Source of the DNA: Saururus chinensis
Taxonomy: Eukaryota > Streptophyta > Magnoliopsida > Piperales > Saururaceae
NCBI GenBank assembly: GCA_035235625.1
Contig: CP141141.1
Location: forward strand, 24,673,968 to 24,737,967
DNA: 64,000 bases
Reading direction: 5' to 3'
This document shows, piece after piece, positions 1-12,443 of this stretch. The translations under genes and the position numbers were made by a program. Positions within the stretch are counted from its first letter, which is position 1, and every line of letters begins with the position of its first letter. Below the pieces are notes generated by a model. That model was not told the origin of the DNA and did no database searches. It saw only the letters and a program-made list of their open reading frames with translations.

Positions 1-1819
1 CCACTAATGTTCGGCACTGAGACGAATTATTCTGGGGATTGCTTTAGTGCCTAATGGTGAATCTTCCCCCCAATTATGGTCCTCAATGATGGATTATTCT
101 TGTAGTATAGCTAAGAAGTGGGCTCCATATTTTTATTATTCTCTGTGTATTTTGTAAATATGCTATAATGAAAAAATATTAATAACAACTTTTTTTATTC
201 CATTCATAGTTGTGTTCCAATAGTTTTTATACCACTATGAAAACATACAACAAAACAATAGGTTGTCGGTTCAGATAGATGACCAATGTGTAACTCGTGT
301 TCTTATGATAGATATATTGGTCATATGTTTTGACACAAGAAAGATATATTGGCCGTATGCTCGGACAAACGAAAGAAGGACAAGCTTACCAAACCTCCTT
401 GTTCGGCCCGAACCTGCTAGTGTAGACAAATCTTCTCGTTTGTGCCAAGGATATCGGTTGGGAGATGATAGAACATTCTCGTTTGGCCGAACCATCCTAA
501 CTTCTTTTGCTATAATGTATACCTTTGTAAACATTGCAACCTACCGAACAAGACAATACCTAATAAATTAGAAGTGCAATTGATACATTAAATGAACAGT
601 TAGAGCTTGTGATACAATACAACCATGTCACAATTTTTATCAGTTGAATCAACAAGAATTCTAAATTCTTGTTCCATAGATTCACACATTAATTGCGACT
701 AAGGCACTAGAGATTGATCTATTGAGGTTGATCCAATGACATTTCCCTCCATTGTAAGTAACCATTTGCAATATGAAGCATTATTAAACTCCCAAAAGAT
801 TAATCAAATAACATCATCCTTATTGTAGTTCAAACCTTATGTGTTGGACCAGTTGTCATGTAGTGGCCAAACCCTAAGACAAATTGCATTTTCTCTTCTT
901 AGGTTGGAAATACATACTTATTTCAACCCTTGATTTAAGTCTCACATTTTCTTGGATGACCCTTTGTTTTTACCTTTGGTGGATCCCTAATTTGGGTAAG
1001 TCTTCAATCTCCATGGCGACAGTTGCATCTCTATGATGGGTATTTGTGCCTCCCAATTGGATGGTTTATGACATCATCTTGTTTCCTAGCTCAGCAAAGA
1101 CATTTTTCAGCAGAGGCAAAGCTAGATTCCATAGCTCTAGGGAAGTTGAACCTAAATCTCCAATCTTCAATAAGAAGCTTTGCATAGAATATAGCATTTA
1201 TGGTGTCATTCTTGATGTGCTAACTGCCGACACACTTTGATTATTCAAACTTTCTATCGATGTATAATCAAGTCACCAAATTCCTTACATTGTCCATAGT
1301 GTCAAAATTCATGTATTTTTTCGTCCTTCTGATCACTAAAACCGATTATCCAAATTAATTATATAAAATCCCAAAGTTATATAATTTAAAAACACATACA
1401 ATATAGAAGCACTCAACAAGTTCCTTTCATGTAGCACATTTTGCACACAATCCATCATAAGCAACATCAACCGACTCAATCTTGAAATTCTCTCACAATG
1501 GAAATTTAAGAAAAAGTGTTGCAAACTAAAGCTATTGTCAACCAAATTGAACATGTTTGCTTCAATAAAAATTGCATATCACAAACCTTCATTTCTTGTC
1601 ATTGAACTTATTGACTTAAGCAGCATGTTTAATATTCCAGCCATTAGTTGGGACTAATGTAAATCACCGAACAAGAAACTTACCCATTGATCTTGTTTTA
1701 ATTTTGATTTAAAACCTTAAAAGAGAAATTTTCATTTCTAACCAAAGGATATTTTAGATCTACCTATTTTCAAGTTGATTTGAGCCTATTAGTTTATTTT
1801 AATTAAGTTATAACAAAAA
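1..1819. other. Intergenic stretch, no gene recognised
   Basis: AT-rich DNA with only short open frames (at most about 100 codons), none resembling a known protein on either strand. Positions 1046-1240 carry a 64-codon plus-strand frame that I do not recognise. No terminal repeats or RNA genes were seen. It may be older, fully decayed transposon sequence. Confidence 0.5.
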
Positions 1820-3992
1820 CCTTAATATTTGGGTAGGATTTTATGCGGATTGAAGCTTCTTCATAGATCCAATGGCTTCATAGAGGTAAGAGAACTTGTG
1901 CGCTTTTATCCATTAGAATGTATGATTTTAGATCTATGTGGGTTTTTGCTTCATTTGGTGCTTTAATGGTGATTTATTAAAACATGTTATTTATGGCTAT
2001 TTTCTTGTGATTAAGCATGAAAATGATTCGATCTATCATGTTCTAGGGTTAGATTTTGATATTATGAAGTTCTATGGTGATTTTAGAATTTATCTATAAT
2101 TTTAAAAGGCTGAAGACAAACTAGGAAATGGGTAAAACGTTGATTGTAAATGGCATTCAAATGAACCAGAAGGGCATTCAAATAGCAGACCATTCCAACG
2201 GCTTGTTTGGCCAATCAAAGGACTTGGCTTTCGAATAGCCTGATAGGGCATTCATGCAGCCCGATAGGGTGATCGAATACCCAAATGGCAGTTTTGGTGC
2301 CTTAGCTTATTTTTTTGTATTTTGTCCATTTTTTATTTTCTTCTCATAAATCTAATTCCTTATGACTAAAGTGAGTTAATATTACCTATGAATGCTATTG
2401 TGTTTGCATGAGAACCATCTTTGAACTATGATTTAGTTCAAGCATGATTAGGACTATACTTTTTAATTTTAGCAAGATATTCTACACGTTCTAAATTCAT
2501 GTTTGATGTCTTCTTCATGATTACTTGATGATTTTAGTAGGTTTAACCATGATATATATCTATATATATATATATATATATACTTGCACATATTATAATT
2601 TTTGGTGAATCATGTTTCCCACATTCTAGCATAAGTATGGCCATGTTAATATTCATGTAGGCCTTGCATGATGTTATACTTATCTTGAACTCATATTTTG
2701 ATGTTTTCATCATATTTACTTCATGAGTCCAATAGGGTAGGACTATGATAAAATTATGGATGTATGCATATATAACATAGATTATAGTTTGTTCATGTTT
2801 CACATGCCTTAGCTTAGGTTTGCTCACCACCACTTATGTACACTCTTGAGTAAATAATTATGATTCTATTTGATATAATGGACCATGTTTCACCCACATG
2901 TGGGATGATTTGAGCATGTATACGTACACTTTGACTCATTTATCAATTGCTTGCATATGTATCATGTGGCATGCATCATGATAATGATCTATATACAAGG
3001 ATTAATAATGATTAGCCACGATTGATTGATTGGATGAAGTTGGATGACATTGGATGTTGGATTAATCGTTCAGAGGCTTATCGAATCAGTTTTGCATCCT
3101 AAAGGACATGGCTTCATTTTGCGTTCCTTCGAGAATGTGTTTCCTACCTAGGCTAAGTTGCACGATATGTTATGAAAGTTAACTGTTAAGTTATTTGGAC
3201 CCTAAGAATCTAGGATGCTATGTTTGTGTGCACCAGCTTACCATGTGCTCTAGTTTCCTTTTGTAGGAATTTATACTTTCCCGTAAGGTTTGTTCTAGGC
3301 TAGCATGCTACTCTAGTTTCCTTTTGTAGGAATTCAGACTTTCTTGCAAGGTTTGTCCCAACGAGCAGGTTGCTTTAATTTCCACTTGTAGGAATTTGGA
3401 CTTTCCCTTCAAGGGAATGTCTTGATGAGCAGGGGTACATTCCTAGTTGGGAAGCTTACCCAAACCGCTCTAGTTTCATTACTATAAATTCAGATCTTCC
3501 CTACAAGGGATTGTGTCGATGAGCGGTTTAATTATTTTTCTTAATTGTAAGACATTCACCATCGATTGTTGCATGTGTATGGGAGATAACGCTTATTGAC
3601 ACAGGTTGTGTAGGAACAATGAAGACTATTTTATACATGTAAATTTGGTATGATTTACATGGATATGCAGGATGGTGTGTAGTTGATACACTTGATGTTA
3701 TAGGGTGTGTTTTTATTGAGAAATGATTATGAGAATGATTCATGCAGGGTGTGATTATGATAATGAGTTTTATATGTTTACACATGAGGTGTATAAGTGT
3801 TATGATCTATATTTGAGCCCATGATGCACACAAGTGGCATGTTATGGGCTTATGGAATGTGGGCTATGATGCACACAGGTGGCATGTTACGTGCTTATGG
3901 AATGTGGGTCATAACATAATATACATGCAACATGGCTATGTGTTGATGAAATATATTATATATAGCATGACATGTAGGTGGCATGAATATAT
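1820..3992 (+). repeat. Diverged long-LTR-like copy A
   Basis: This stretch aligns along its length with 7806-9377. Shared landmarks, in the same order, are AATATTTGGGTAGGATTT at the start, a run near GGCTGAAGACAAACTA, several blocks of the type TAGGAATT(C/T)AGACTTTCC around 3250-3520, and GAGACATTCACCA near 3549. It has no coding potential. The same ordered landmarks recur in the solo LTR at 31350-34869, so this is most likely an old LTR of one long-LTR family. The 5' border is not resolved; the right side is cut by the CACTA-like terminus at 3993. Confidence 0.55.
2557..2582. repeat. Short (TA)n microsatellite
   Basis: A short uninterrupted TA run inside LTR-like copy A. Confidence 0.8.
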
Positions 3993-6900
3993 CACTACAA
4001 TAAAATATACTACTAGTGATGCTTTTATTAGCAACACAAACAAAAAGCCGCTAAAAACTACTACTTGTGATGCATAAAAAAGTGTCACAAAAAAATAACT
4101 ATTAGTGATGCCTTTTATTCAGCATTGCTAATAGGTATATATGAGCAACACTTATTTAAAGTGTCACTAATGCTAATTATATTAGTGACGGTTTTTATAA
4201 AGCATCACTCATGGTTGTGCTATTAGCAATGCTTTAAAGAAATGTCACTAAAAGATATATGTTTTAAATAAAAAAAACCATAACTATTAGCAATGTTTTT
4301 TTCTTAAGTGTCCCTAATAGTTTTAACAATAGCAACGCTTGCAAGGAAGCATCACTAATAGTTATGCTATTAGCGAAACTTAGCAAAAGCGTCACTAATA
4401 GTTATAAATTAAAAATTAAAAATTAAAAATTTAGAACTATTAGCAACGCTTTTAAAAAAGCATTGATAATAGCAATGCTTTTTTCTAAGAGTTTCTAATA
4501 GCTTTATTAAATAAATTTATTTAATAAATAATTATATAACAAATAATATTAAAAAAATTAAAATAAACTTCTTAAATATAATATATTTTATTCAAATACT
4601 ATTTGTATATATAATAAATAATATCAACTTTCAATAAAAAGTAGTGTAAATAATATATTAAACTTTCACTATTTATATATAATATATTTTATTTCTTAAA
4701 TTTTTTTTTAATTTTAAATTATAATTTATAATAAAAGAGAGAAAAGAGAGAGTGATAGAGAGAGAGCAGAGGAGAGAGTGAGAAGAGAGAGAGAGGGTGA
4801 GGAAAGAGTGAGGAGAGCAGAGAGAAGGAGAGAAAGAAGGTGAGGAGAGAGATAGAGGAGAGAGAGAAGGTGAGAGAGGGAAGAGAGAGATCTAGACCGA
4901 GAGAGGGTAGAGTGAGGGTAAGGAGAGAGAGATCTAGAGCGAGAAGTGAGAGATAGAGGAGAGAGGAGAGGTTAGAGAGAAGAGAGGGAAAGAGGAGAGA
5001 GAAGAGAGAGTTAGAGGATTAAGATTATAGAGAGGGGGTGAGGAGAGAGGAGGGAGAGAGATGTCAAGAGGGGGAGAGAGGGGAGAGTGAGAGATAGGGA
5101 GAGATCAAAAGAGTGAGAAGAGAGAGGGTAGAGAGAGAGGAAAGATAGAAAGAGGGGAGAGGAAAGAAAATTTTAATTTTAAATTATTTTTAAAATTTTG
5201 AAAAATAAAAAAATTATATTATCGACTTGTATTAGTATGTGTTGCTACTACCCTAGGGTTGTAGCAACGCATACAGTTATGTGTTGCTACTTAGTTTTTT
5301 ATTTTAAAATAAATTAAAATAAAAGAGGGGGATGGAGAGAAAGAGGTTGAAGGGGAAGAGAGAGGGAGAGTGAAGGAGTGAGAGAGTAAGGAGAGATGAA
5401 GAGAGAGTGAGGAGAGAGAGGGTAGAGAGAGTGAGGGGAGAGAGAGCATTTGAGAGAGTGAGGGTAGAGAGAGTGAAGTGAGAGAAAGTTGAGAGAGAGG
5501 GTAGAGAGAAGAAAAAAGTTTAAAAAAGGCTATTATTGAGAAAGAGGAGAAAGGGTAGAGAGAGGGAGAGGGAGAGGGAAAGTGAGGAGAGAAAGGATGA
5601 GGAGAGAGAGTGAGTGAGAGATAGGGAGAAAGAGAGAGGTATAGAGAGAATTTATTTTATAATTTTTTAAAAATAAAAAATATATTAGTGACACATAAGG
5701 GTATGCATCGCTACTACGCTAGGATAGTAGCGACGCATATCCATATGCATCACTACTACCTAGTGTCATAGTGACGCATACACAAGTGGCGGTACTATTT
5801 TTATTTTAGAAAAATTGAAATAGAAGAGATAACAGGGAGAGAGAGAAAGAGGTTGAAGGGGAAGAGAGAGGGAAAGAGGAGGAGAGAGAGTTGGGAAGAG
5901 ATAGAGGAGAGAGAGGATAGAGTGAGAGTGAAGAGACAAGGTAGAGAGAAGTGAAATTGTAGAGAGAGAGTGTGTATGTGAGGAGAGAGAATAGATAGTT
6001 TAGAGAGAGAAGAGTAGTGAGGAGAGGGAGAGGGTAGGTCAAGAGAGGAGAGAGTAGAGAGGGAGGGAGAAATTTAATTTAAATTTTTTATGATTTTCAA
6101 TTATAGTTTTTATTTAAACATTAATGAAAAATTAAATAAAATAAAACGTATTAGTAACACATGAATATGCATCACTAATACTCTTGGTATTAGTGACCCA
6201 TATGGGTATGCATCGCAAATATCCCTTGTATTGGCGATGCATATTTCAATGCATCACGAATACCTAACATATTAGTGACGCATATTCCTATGTGTCACTA
6301 TTAACCTGATAATTTATTTCTCTAATTTTAAAACATATAGAGGGAGAAAAAGAGAGATAGGGGAGAGAGAGAATGAGGACAGAGTGAGCAGAGAGAGAAG
6401 AGGTAGAGGGTAATGAGGAGAGAGAGGCTAGTGTAGAGAAAGGAAGGATAGAAGGTAGATAGTAGTGAGGAGAGAGTGCATATATAGAGATAGAGAGAGG
6501 AGAGAGAAAGAGATATGAGAAAGAGGGTAGAGAGAGAGGTAAGAGTGTAGAAAGAGTGAGTAGAGAGAGAAGTGAGAGTATAGAGAGAGAGTGAGGAGAG
6601 GGTAGAGAGAACAGTTAGAGTAGAGAGAGGAGAGAGAGAGGAGAGGATTAGAGAGAGGGTAGATAGAGAGAAGAGAGAGGGGTAGAGGAGAAGAGTTTAA
6701 AAAAAATATTATGCTATTAGTTTTCTTAAAACAATTTGACCGCGACCATCGCAAATAGCATATCTAATTGTGACACGAATGCTTATCATCTCAATTACAT
6801 ATGCTATTAACGATGCTCTTAACAAGCGTCACTAATAGCAATTTTTTTAAACTAAACCTATTAATGATGGTATAGAGCACATCTAATAGTATAAATAATT

Positions 6901-7060
6901 GTGATACTAATTGTTAATACGTATGTTATTAGTGACGCTCTTACCAATCGTTGCTAATAGTATATGTAAATGCGACGCTAATTCTTAGGTGTCACAAATA
7001 GATTGCTATTAGGGACGCTCGCTTTCAACCGTCGCTAATAGCATTACTTTTATCAAAATA
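3993..7060 (+). mobile_element. CACTA-type (En/Spm) element, non-autonomous, 3' end not found
   Basis: The left end reads CACTACAATAAAATATACTA and is followed at once by many copies of a short motif of the type ATTAGTGACGC or its complement GCGTCACTAAT, at 4010-4500, 5220-5300, 5690-5790, 6140-6310 and 6720-7040. A CACTAC terminus plus dense subterminal repeats is the hallmark of CACTA elements, whose transposase binds those repeats. There is no transposase reading frame, so this would be a non-autonomous derivative. The expected inverted GTAGTG terminus was not found between 7000 and 7800, so the right end is truncated, degenerate, or lies within the CT-rich tract that follows. Confidence 0.65.
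4735..6700 (+). repeat. Four GA-tract/AT-tract/hairpin modules in tandem
   Basis: Four purine-only tracts (GAGA, GGAGAGA types) lie at about 4735-5165, 5322-5655, 5818-6075 and 6340-6700. The first three are each followed by an AT-rich spacer and a short block that folds back on itself, for example GCATCGCTACTA and TAGTAGCGACGC near 5706-5740. The fourth is followed by the CACTA subterminal repeats. Starts are spaced about 500-590 bp, so the interior of the element grew by module duplication. Long open frames here are low-complexity and not genes. Confidence 0.75.
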
Positions 7061-7068
7061 GATAATTG

Positions 7069-7445
7069 CCTTCCCTTCTCTCTCCTCTTTTTTCTCTCTT
7101 CCCTTCTCTCTCCTCTTTTCTCTCTCATCTTTTCTCTCTCATCTCTCTCTACTCTATCTCTCTCCATTTCTCTCTCTTCCCTCTATTCTATCTTTGTCCT
7201 CCCTCTCTCTCTCTCCTCCATCTCTCTACCCCCTCTCCTCTATCTCCTCCCTCCTCTCTACCCTCTCTCTTTCTTCTCTTCTCTCTCCTCCCTTTTCTCT
7301 CTCTTCCCTTCTCTCTTCTCTTTTTTACTCTCTCTCTCTCTCCTCCCTCTCTCTCTCTCCTCTCTCTCTCTCTCCTCTCTTTCTCTCACTCATTCTCTCT
7401 CTCTCTCTCGTTCTTCTCTCTCTCTCTCTCTCTATCTTTCTCGAT
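7069..7445. repeat. CT-rich (pyrimidine-only) tract
   Basis: Nearly pure CTCTCT/TCCCTTCTC sequence, the strand complement of the GA tracts at 4735-6700. Frames of 131 and 144 codons rich in Ser, Leu and Pro run through it but are only reading of the repeat. The switch from GA on one side to CT on the other suggests an inverted arrangement of the same kind of tract. Confidence 0.8.
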
Positions 7446-7805
7446 TTTCAACTTTTTGTGATGCTTCCATTGGATGCATCTCAAATTCAACCATCTCCAT
7501 CATATACGACCCCTCCCACCCCCATTCTCCTCCCCCATCGATTGAGACTGCCCCTAGCGATTACCCCTCCCCCCCCCAACTCTTTCTCCTCCTCCCTCCC
7601 ACTCCTCCTCTCTCTATTACCCCCATAGTAGCCGGATTCATGCTCCTCACTGGAATCCAGGCCTCACCCCCTCCTCCCTCCCGCTCCCCCCTCTCTCCTC
7701 CGGTACGCCCCCAATCTCCTTCCCCTACTTTGAAAATTAGAGGGGAAGGAGGGTGGATTTCTTGAGGGTGGGATTTTTTGTGGACCTTACCCCCACTTTC
7801 TTCTC
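7446..7805. other. C-rich gap between CT tract and LTR-like copy B
   Basis: Pyrimidine-rich sequence with several CCTCCTCC and CCCCC runs, and one TGATGC block near 7460 that could be the last CACTA subterminal repeat. No gene or terminus was recognised. Confidence 0.45.
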
Positions 7806-9377
7806 CCTAATATTTGGGTAGGATTTCTTGAGGTTGAGGATCGGTCAAGGGATTAAAAGGCTTGTTAGAGGTAAGAGGTTTCTACCTTAAGTGGTTTTCT
7901 TCACTGGAATGCATGATTATGGGTTCCATTTGAATTTTTCTTTATCTTGATTTATAATGGTGTTTTGATAAAAGCATGTGATTTATGGTTATTTTGGTAT
8001 GATTTGAATGAAGATGATTGGATCCATCTTGTTCTAGGCCTAGATTTTGATTATATAATGTTCTATAATGATTTTTGAATCTATAAGGAATTTTAGAATG
8101 TTTCTAGTTTGAATTTTGAGAGGTTGAAGACAAACTAAAAAGTCAATTATACGAGTGTTCGAATGGGCTAACAAACCATTCAAACGGCTAGGCGTTTGAA
8201 CAACCTATCTAACAGATCGAATGACAATACAACAATTTTGTGAAATGGCTATTTTTGTGGAATTATGATTACTTATAAATGTCACTTTTGATCTTGAACC
8301 TTCTTTAGATTATGATTTAAGCTTAATCATGAATATGACTATACTTGCGCAGGTTTAATATAATATTCTACTTGTCTTATACCTATATTTCGATGATTTC
8401 TTCCTATTTTCTACATGATTCCAGTGGGTCGTAACTATAATAAATTATGGATACTTGCACATGTCACATTAATTATAAGGGATTTATGTTCCAAATGTTT
8501 TAGTATAAATATGAACACTACTATGTATGTACATTCTTGTTTATGCTTATAAGACCTTATTTGTCACAAATGGACCATGTTACATGCACATACGGGGTGA
8601 TTAGAGTATGCTTATTCATGCATACATTTGTTAAAACTTTGCTCATGTATGTATCATGTCATATGCATCATCAAAATGCTTTATAAGCTATGATTTCCTA
8701 TATTTAGCAGTGACTAATCGATTGGATACAATTAGATGTCGTTGTTTTATGCTCAAACGTTTATAAAATAGGTTTCACATCCCTTGTGGATGAGGTTTTT
8801 GTCCCTTGTGGATGGTCCTCCCTGGGCGAGAATAGTGGATTTGCTATATGAGAAACTGAGGTGTTATTTGGACATGAGAATTCGGGTTAGTATGTTTATG
8901 TGCACCAGCTTACTAGGGGGTGTTTCCTCACTTAAGGAATTTATCTAAACTGCTCTAGTTTTTCTTTTTAGGAATTCAGACCTCCTACTAGGGATTGTCT
9001 CGAGTGAGGAGGAGAACTTCCCAGTTAGGAAATTTACCCAAATTGTTCTAGTTTCCTTTTTAAGAATTCAAACATTTCCTGCTAGGGATTATCCTAGGTG
9101 AGCAGGTATGCTTGTGCTTCAACTAGATTAAGCAGGATTATTTTATCTATTATGAGACATTCACCAGATGGTTGATGCATGTATATAGAATATAATGCTC
9201 ATTGACATAGGCTGTGTAGGGACAATGATGTTTATGTTACACATGGTGTGTAAACATAATTATACTTGAACATGCAGGATGAAATGTGGTTCGCAATTCT
9301 TAAGACTTCACTTCGTCATGCTTCTTTCCCATTCTCTTGGATCATATCCGGGTCAGGGGGTGTGGTGGGGCATGACA
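7806..9377 (+). repeat. Diverged long-LTR-like copy B
   Basis: Parallel to 1820-3992 in the same orientation (landmarks AATATTTGGGTAGGATTT near 7808, GGTTGAAGACAAACTA near 8121, GAGACATTCACCAGATGG near 9156). It appears to end at 9377 with GGGGCATGACA, the same kind of terminus as the solo LTR ending at 34869 (GGACATGACA). Identity to copy A looks low by eye, so A and B are either LTRs of one very old element or independent insertions. No coding sequence. Confidence 0.55.
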
Positions 9378-9630
9378 AGTGGCTCTAATGCATCAAATCT
9401 CACCACTGGTTTCAATAAGTTTCCAACATCCATAGCTCCACTTGTGGCACCTGACACATCCACAAAAAGGACACAATTGAATGACAAAGGCAACTACATA
9501 AAGAACCTGATTTATGCAATGACACTATTGATGGAGTTTCTTTATCTACTTGCCTTTATCATTCAATTGTTGGAAACTGAATAAAGTCATAAGTTATTAG
9601 ATTCTCGAACATGGGGGCACAAACTTGAAC
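9378..9630. other. Short gap, no gene recognised
   Basis: An open frame of 101 codons (9279-9584, plus) overlaps the end of LTR-like copy B and resembles nothing I know. It may be flank of the ClpB remnant on the other strand. Confidence 0.4.
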
Positions 9631-9775
9631 CAACAATAGTATGAATCTCGTCAATGAACAAGATTATTTGTTCATTTGATGGAGTGACTTGCTTTAAAAC
9701 ATTTTTCAATCTCTCCTCAAAATCTCCTCTATATTTAGCCCCAGCAATAAGTGATCTCATATCCAGAGAGATCAA
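9631..9775 (-). pseudogene. ClpB/Hsp100 chaperone, single exon remnant
   Basis: Minus-strand translation contains [26 protein letters not shown] and [13 protein letters not shown]. This is the first AAA+ nucleotide-binding domain of the ClpB disaggregase, including the Walker B block (IILFIDEIH), where the acidic pair helps hydrolyse ATP. The wording is closest to organellar plant ClpB. The piece is about 48 residues out of roughly 900-980 for the family. It is bounded by a plausible acceptor (AG at 9777-9776) and donor (GT at 9630-9629), so it looks like one genuine exon. No Walker A, M-domain or second AAA+ domain was seen nearby. Gene identity is seen; origin by capture or by break-up of a local gene is inference. 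Confidence 0.8.
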
Positions 9776-10720
9776 CTCCATAAAAACAACCAATCAAAAC
9801 ATCAACAAAAACACATGACAGCTCATGTAGAAACAAAATTTTGGAATCAATAGCATGATAAGAAAAGAGTATGCCACATCAAGCATACAAAAGCAAATGT
9901 GAAGAAAATGCTTCATTTTATCCTACTTTGGGAGAAAAATGGGAAATAAAAAGTAAGTTGTCACTAACAATGAATACTGATTCCAATTCATGCTCAAATG
10001 AACAAAATAATGAAGCTAGGATGAAATATTCATGGAGTTCCAAATAGAAGTCAAGATTTGTAAACAAAACCCATCAAGAGCCTCATCAAACACTCAACAG
10101 GAAAAGAATAAGACAAGCATTTAAAAACCAAATAAAATTCCAACCATGAATCTAAGGTCACTCTGATTGTATATCAACTTCATAACATCCATGAACATGA
10201 GAACTAGCAAAAATCACCTAATGTAATCAATGCAAAAATGGGGAACCACAAATTACCTCGAATCTAAGTTGGGTCACACCTTCACTAGTGACGTCAAAAG
10301 CAAAGTGCTATGATAAATACTAAATGTATAAGCACATACAAACCCCACAATCATCATAATTATCCTGTTTGCGGTGACCAACTACCTCAACAATCTCTAG
10401 CTTCCACCATGTAGTAAATGGTAACCATTCAAACATATAGAGGATTACCGGGATAAGGGCATGTAGTTTATTCAATTAAACATAATACCCTTCCAATGCG
10501 TCCCCTAAGTAAAGAGGGTCAAAAATCAAAACATGCTCTTTAATGAGTTCGGGGTTGTAGTCCACATGGAAGCCACTTGCTCCAACTCTGGTAACTTGTC
10601 ATATTCAAGTTTGAATGCAGTCCATTTATCCAATGCATCATTGCAATCTCGCACAAGTAGCCTCTACAACTACATTACTACGTAACTTAGCTTTACAAAT
10701 TTAATTGACAGTTATCCAGT
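9776..10720. other. Gap between ClpB exon and chromovirus
   Basis: AT-rich, no coding similarity recognised. It could be remnant ClpB intron, being upstream of the exon on the minus strand. No terminal repeats were seen. Confidence 0.4.
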
Positions 10721-11050
10721 TGATGTGCTCGACGTAGGCACAATCGATATCAAGGAGATTCACACAGGGAAAGGGGAGAAGCAAGGAAGAAAGGGGAGAA
10801 GTTCTGAATAATTCCAATAGCATAAACTAGAAACAAGGAAGAGGGCCGAACCTTATAGGGAATGGCCAGTCCCTTAGGTAGTAGTGCCAGGCCAGCCCAC
10901 TCTCCTAGGGAGATGCGCCAGTTAGTGGGCTAGGCTAGTCTGGGGCCACTAACTGAACCAATAGCAATTGTACATAAGCAAATACTAAACTAATACAAAA
11001 GAAAATAGCCAAATGCAAGGAAATAAAGTAAGGTCCGGTGCTCGTGCACA
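10721..11050 (-). repeat. Chromovirus 3' LTR
   Basis: Runs from TGATGTGCTC to CTCGTGCACA on the plus strand; in element sense it begins TGTGCACGAG and ends in CA. It pairs end to end with 15721-16050 and is exactly the same length. Confidence 0.93.
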
Positions 11051-11063
11051 ACACTCCACCACG
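11051..11063 (-). promoter_or_regulatory. Chromovirus polypurine tract region
   Basis: On the minus strand the bases just before the 3' LTR read CGTGGTGGAGTGT, a purine-rich stretch in the position where plus-strand DNA synthesis is primed. It has several T interruptions, consistent with decay. Confidence 0.6.
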
Positions 11064-11084
11064 CTTTTGCCAGTCGCCTTGTCC

Positions 11085-11309
11085 TCAAGGCGACCACGTC
11101 GGGTATCGAGCCATAAACTCCTCCTCAGGCATCCATGTGGAATCATCAAGTGACTGCCCTTGCCAACAAATCAGAACCTCTGTAGTAATGTGACCAGAGC
11201 GATGGACCCGACGCTTATTAAGCACCAAGGCAGGAACAGGGTCGAACGGCAGGACTGGGCCCATCAAGGGGGGTGGTGGAGTAGCAGTAGCCAAGGACGT
11301 GTCACCCAC
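11085..11309 (-). pseudogene. Chromodomain at integrase C-terminus
   Basis: The minus-strand frame contains PALVLNKRRVHRSG, TEVLICWQG and STWMPEEEFMARYP. This matches the plant chromovirus chromodomain, in which two Trp-containing strands and a closing helix direct integration toward certain chromatin. Both Trp residues are present. It is the last coding block before the polypurine tract, as expected. A stop separates it from the integrase core. Confidence 0.8.
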
Positions 11310-11780
11310 ACAACGGCGCAGCGGGATACATGAAAGACAAGGTGAACTATGGAGTCAGGTGGCAAAGTGAGGCGGTAAGCCTAGTAGACCAATACGCTCT
11401 AGGACAGCATAGGGACTATAGAAACGAGGGGCGAGCTTGGACTGCTCGGGCTAAAACAAGGATGTCTGGCATTGAGGCAGAACTAAAACATCAACCAAGT
11501 CACCCACCGCAAACTCCCGGTCAGTGTGACGTCCATCATAAATCTGCTTCATCTGGTTCTGAGCGGAAGACAAATTCTCCCTAAGCTAGCGCACGACCTC
11601 GTCTCGTGTCTGAAGCATATAATCCACCAAAGCCACAGAGGAGCAGCGAAGGACATAAGATAATACGGTCGGTGGCGGCCGACCATACAGCACCTCAAAA
11701 TGAGTAAAGCCAGCACACGTGTGATAGGCAGTGTTATAAGGCCACTCCGTCCATGGAAGAAGTTGAAGCCATCGGCGGGG

Positions 11781-12331
11781 CTATGCCATAGTGAAGCAGC
11801 GAATATACTGCTCCAAACACCGATTAACAACCTCGGTCTGACCATCCGTCTGAGGGTGGTCAGCAGTGCTCATATGGAGACAAGTACCCTGTAAAGTGAA
11901 GAACTCCCGCCAAAATTGAGAGATAAATATCTGGTCACGATCAGAAACAATAGTGTGGGGCATACCGTGGAGTTTGGCCACCTCTCGAACATAGAGCTCG
12001 GCCACTGTCTTGGCGGTGAAGGGATGTCCCAGTGAACAAAAATGAGCGTACTTGGACAGTCGGTCCACCACAACCATAATCATTGATTTACCTTGCACCA
12101 AGGGCAAGGCCTCCACGAAGTCCAACGAAGCATCCTCCCATACCTTATCCGGATTAGGCAAGGGCTACAACAAACTGGAGGGAGAAGTTGTGGCGGCCTT
12201 AGCTCTCTGACAAACATCACAAGCGGCCACATAGTCTTGGATAGCCCGGCGAATACCCTGCCATAGGAAGCTCTGGCTGACCCTCTTATAGGTGTGGAAA
12301 GCCCCTTCATGACCGGCCACGGGAGATTCAT
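11781..12331 (-). pseudogene. Chromovirus integrase
   Basis: The 11781-12161 frame carries the catalytic core: the first Asp in [10 protein letters not shown], the second in [10 protein letters not shown], and the Glu in [12 protein letters not shown], followed by YIRCF. The D,D,E triad that joins the element to target DNA is therefore all present. The upstream zinc-finger part is readable only after a frameshift near 12161-12200, where a CDVC-type Cys pair survives. Core residues are intact but the gene cannot be expressed whole. Confidence 0.9.
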
Positions 12332-12443
12332 GGAAGATCAACTACATTGGGTACCCATAGGCAGTCCTTCTAAAAGAGGAGGTCATCCCGCCACACAAAG
12401 ATGGGCCAGGCAGTAGGGCCGTCTGGAGGACTGCAATCAAAGC

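Noticed and set aside
7066-7628. Ser/Leu/Pro-rich frames of 131 and 144 codons
   Set aside because: They read through a CT-only tract in two overlapping frames, so composition alone explains them.
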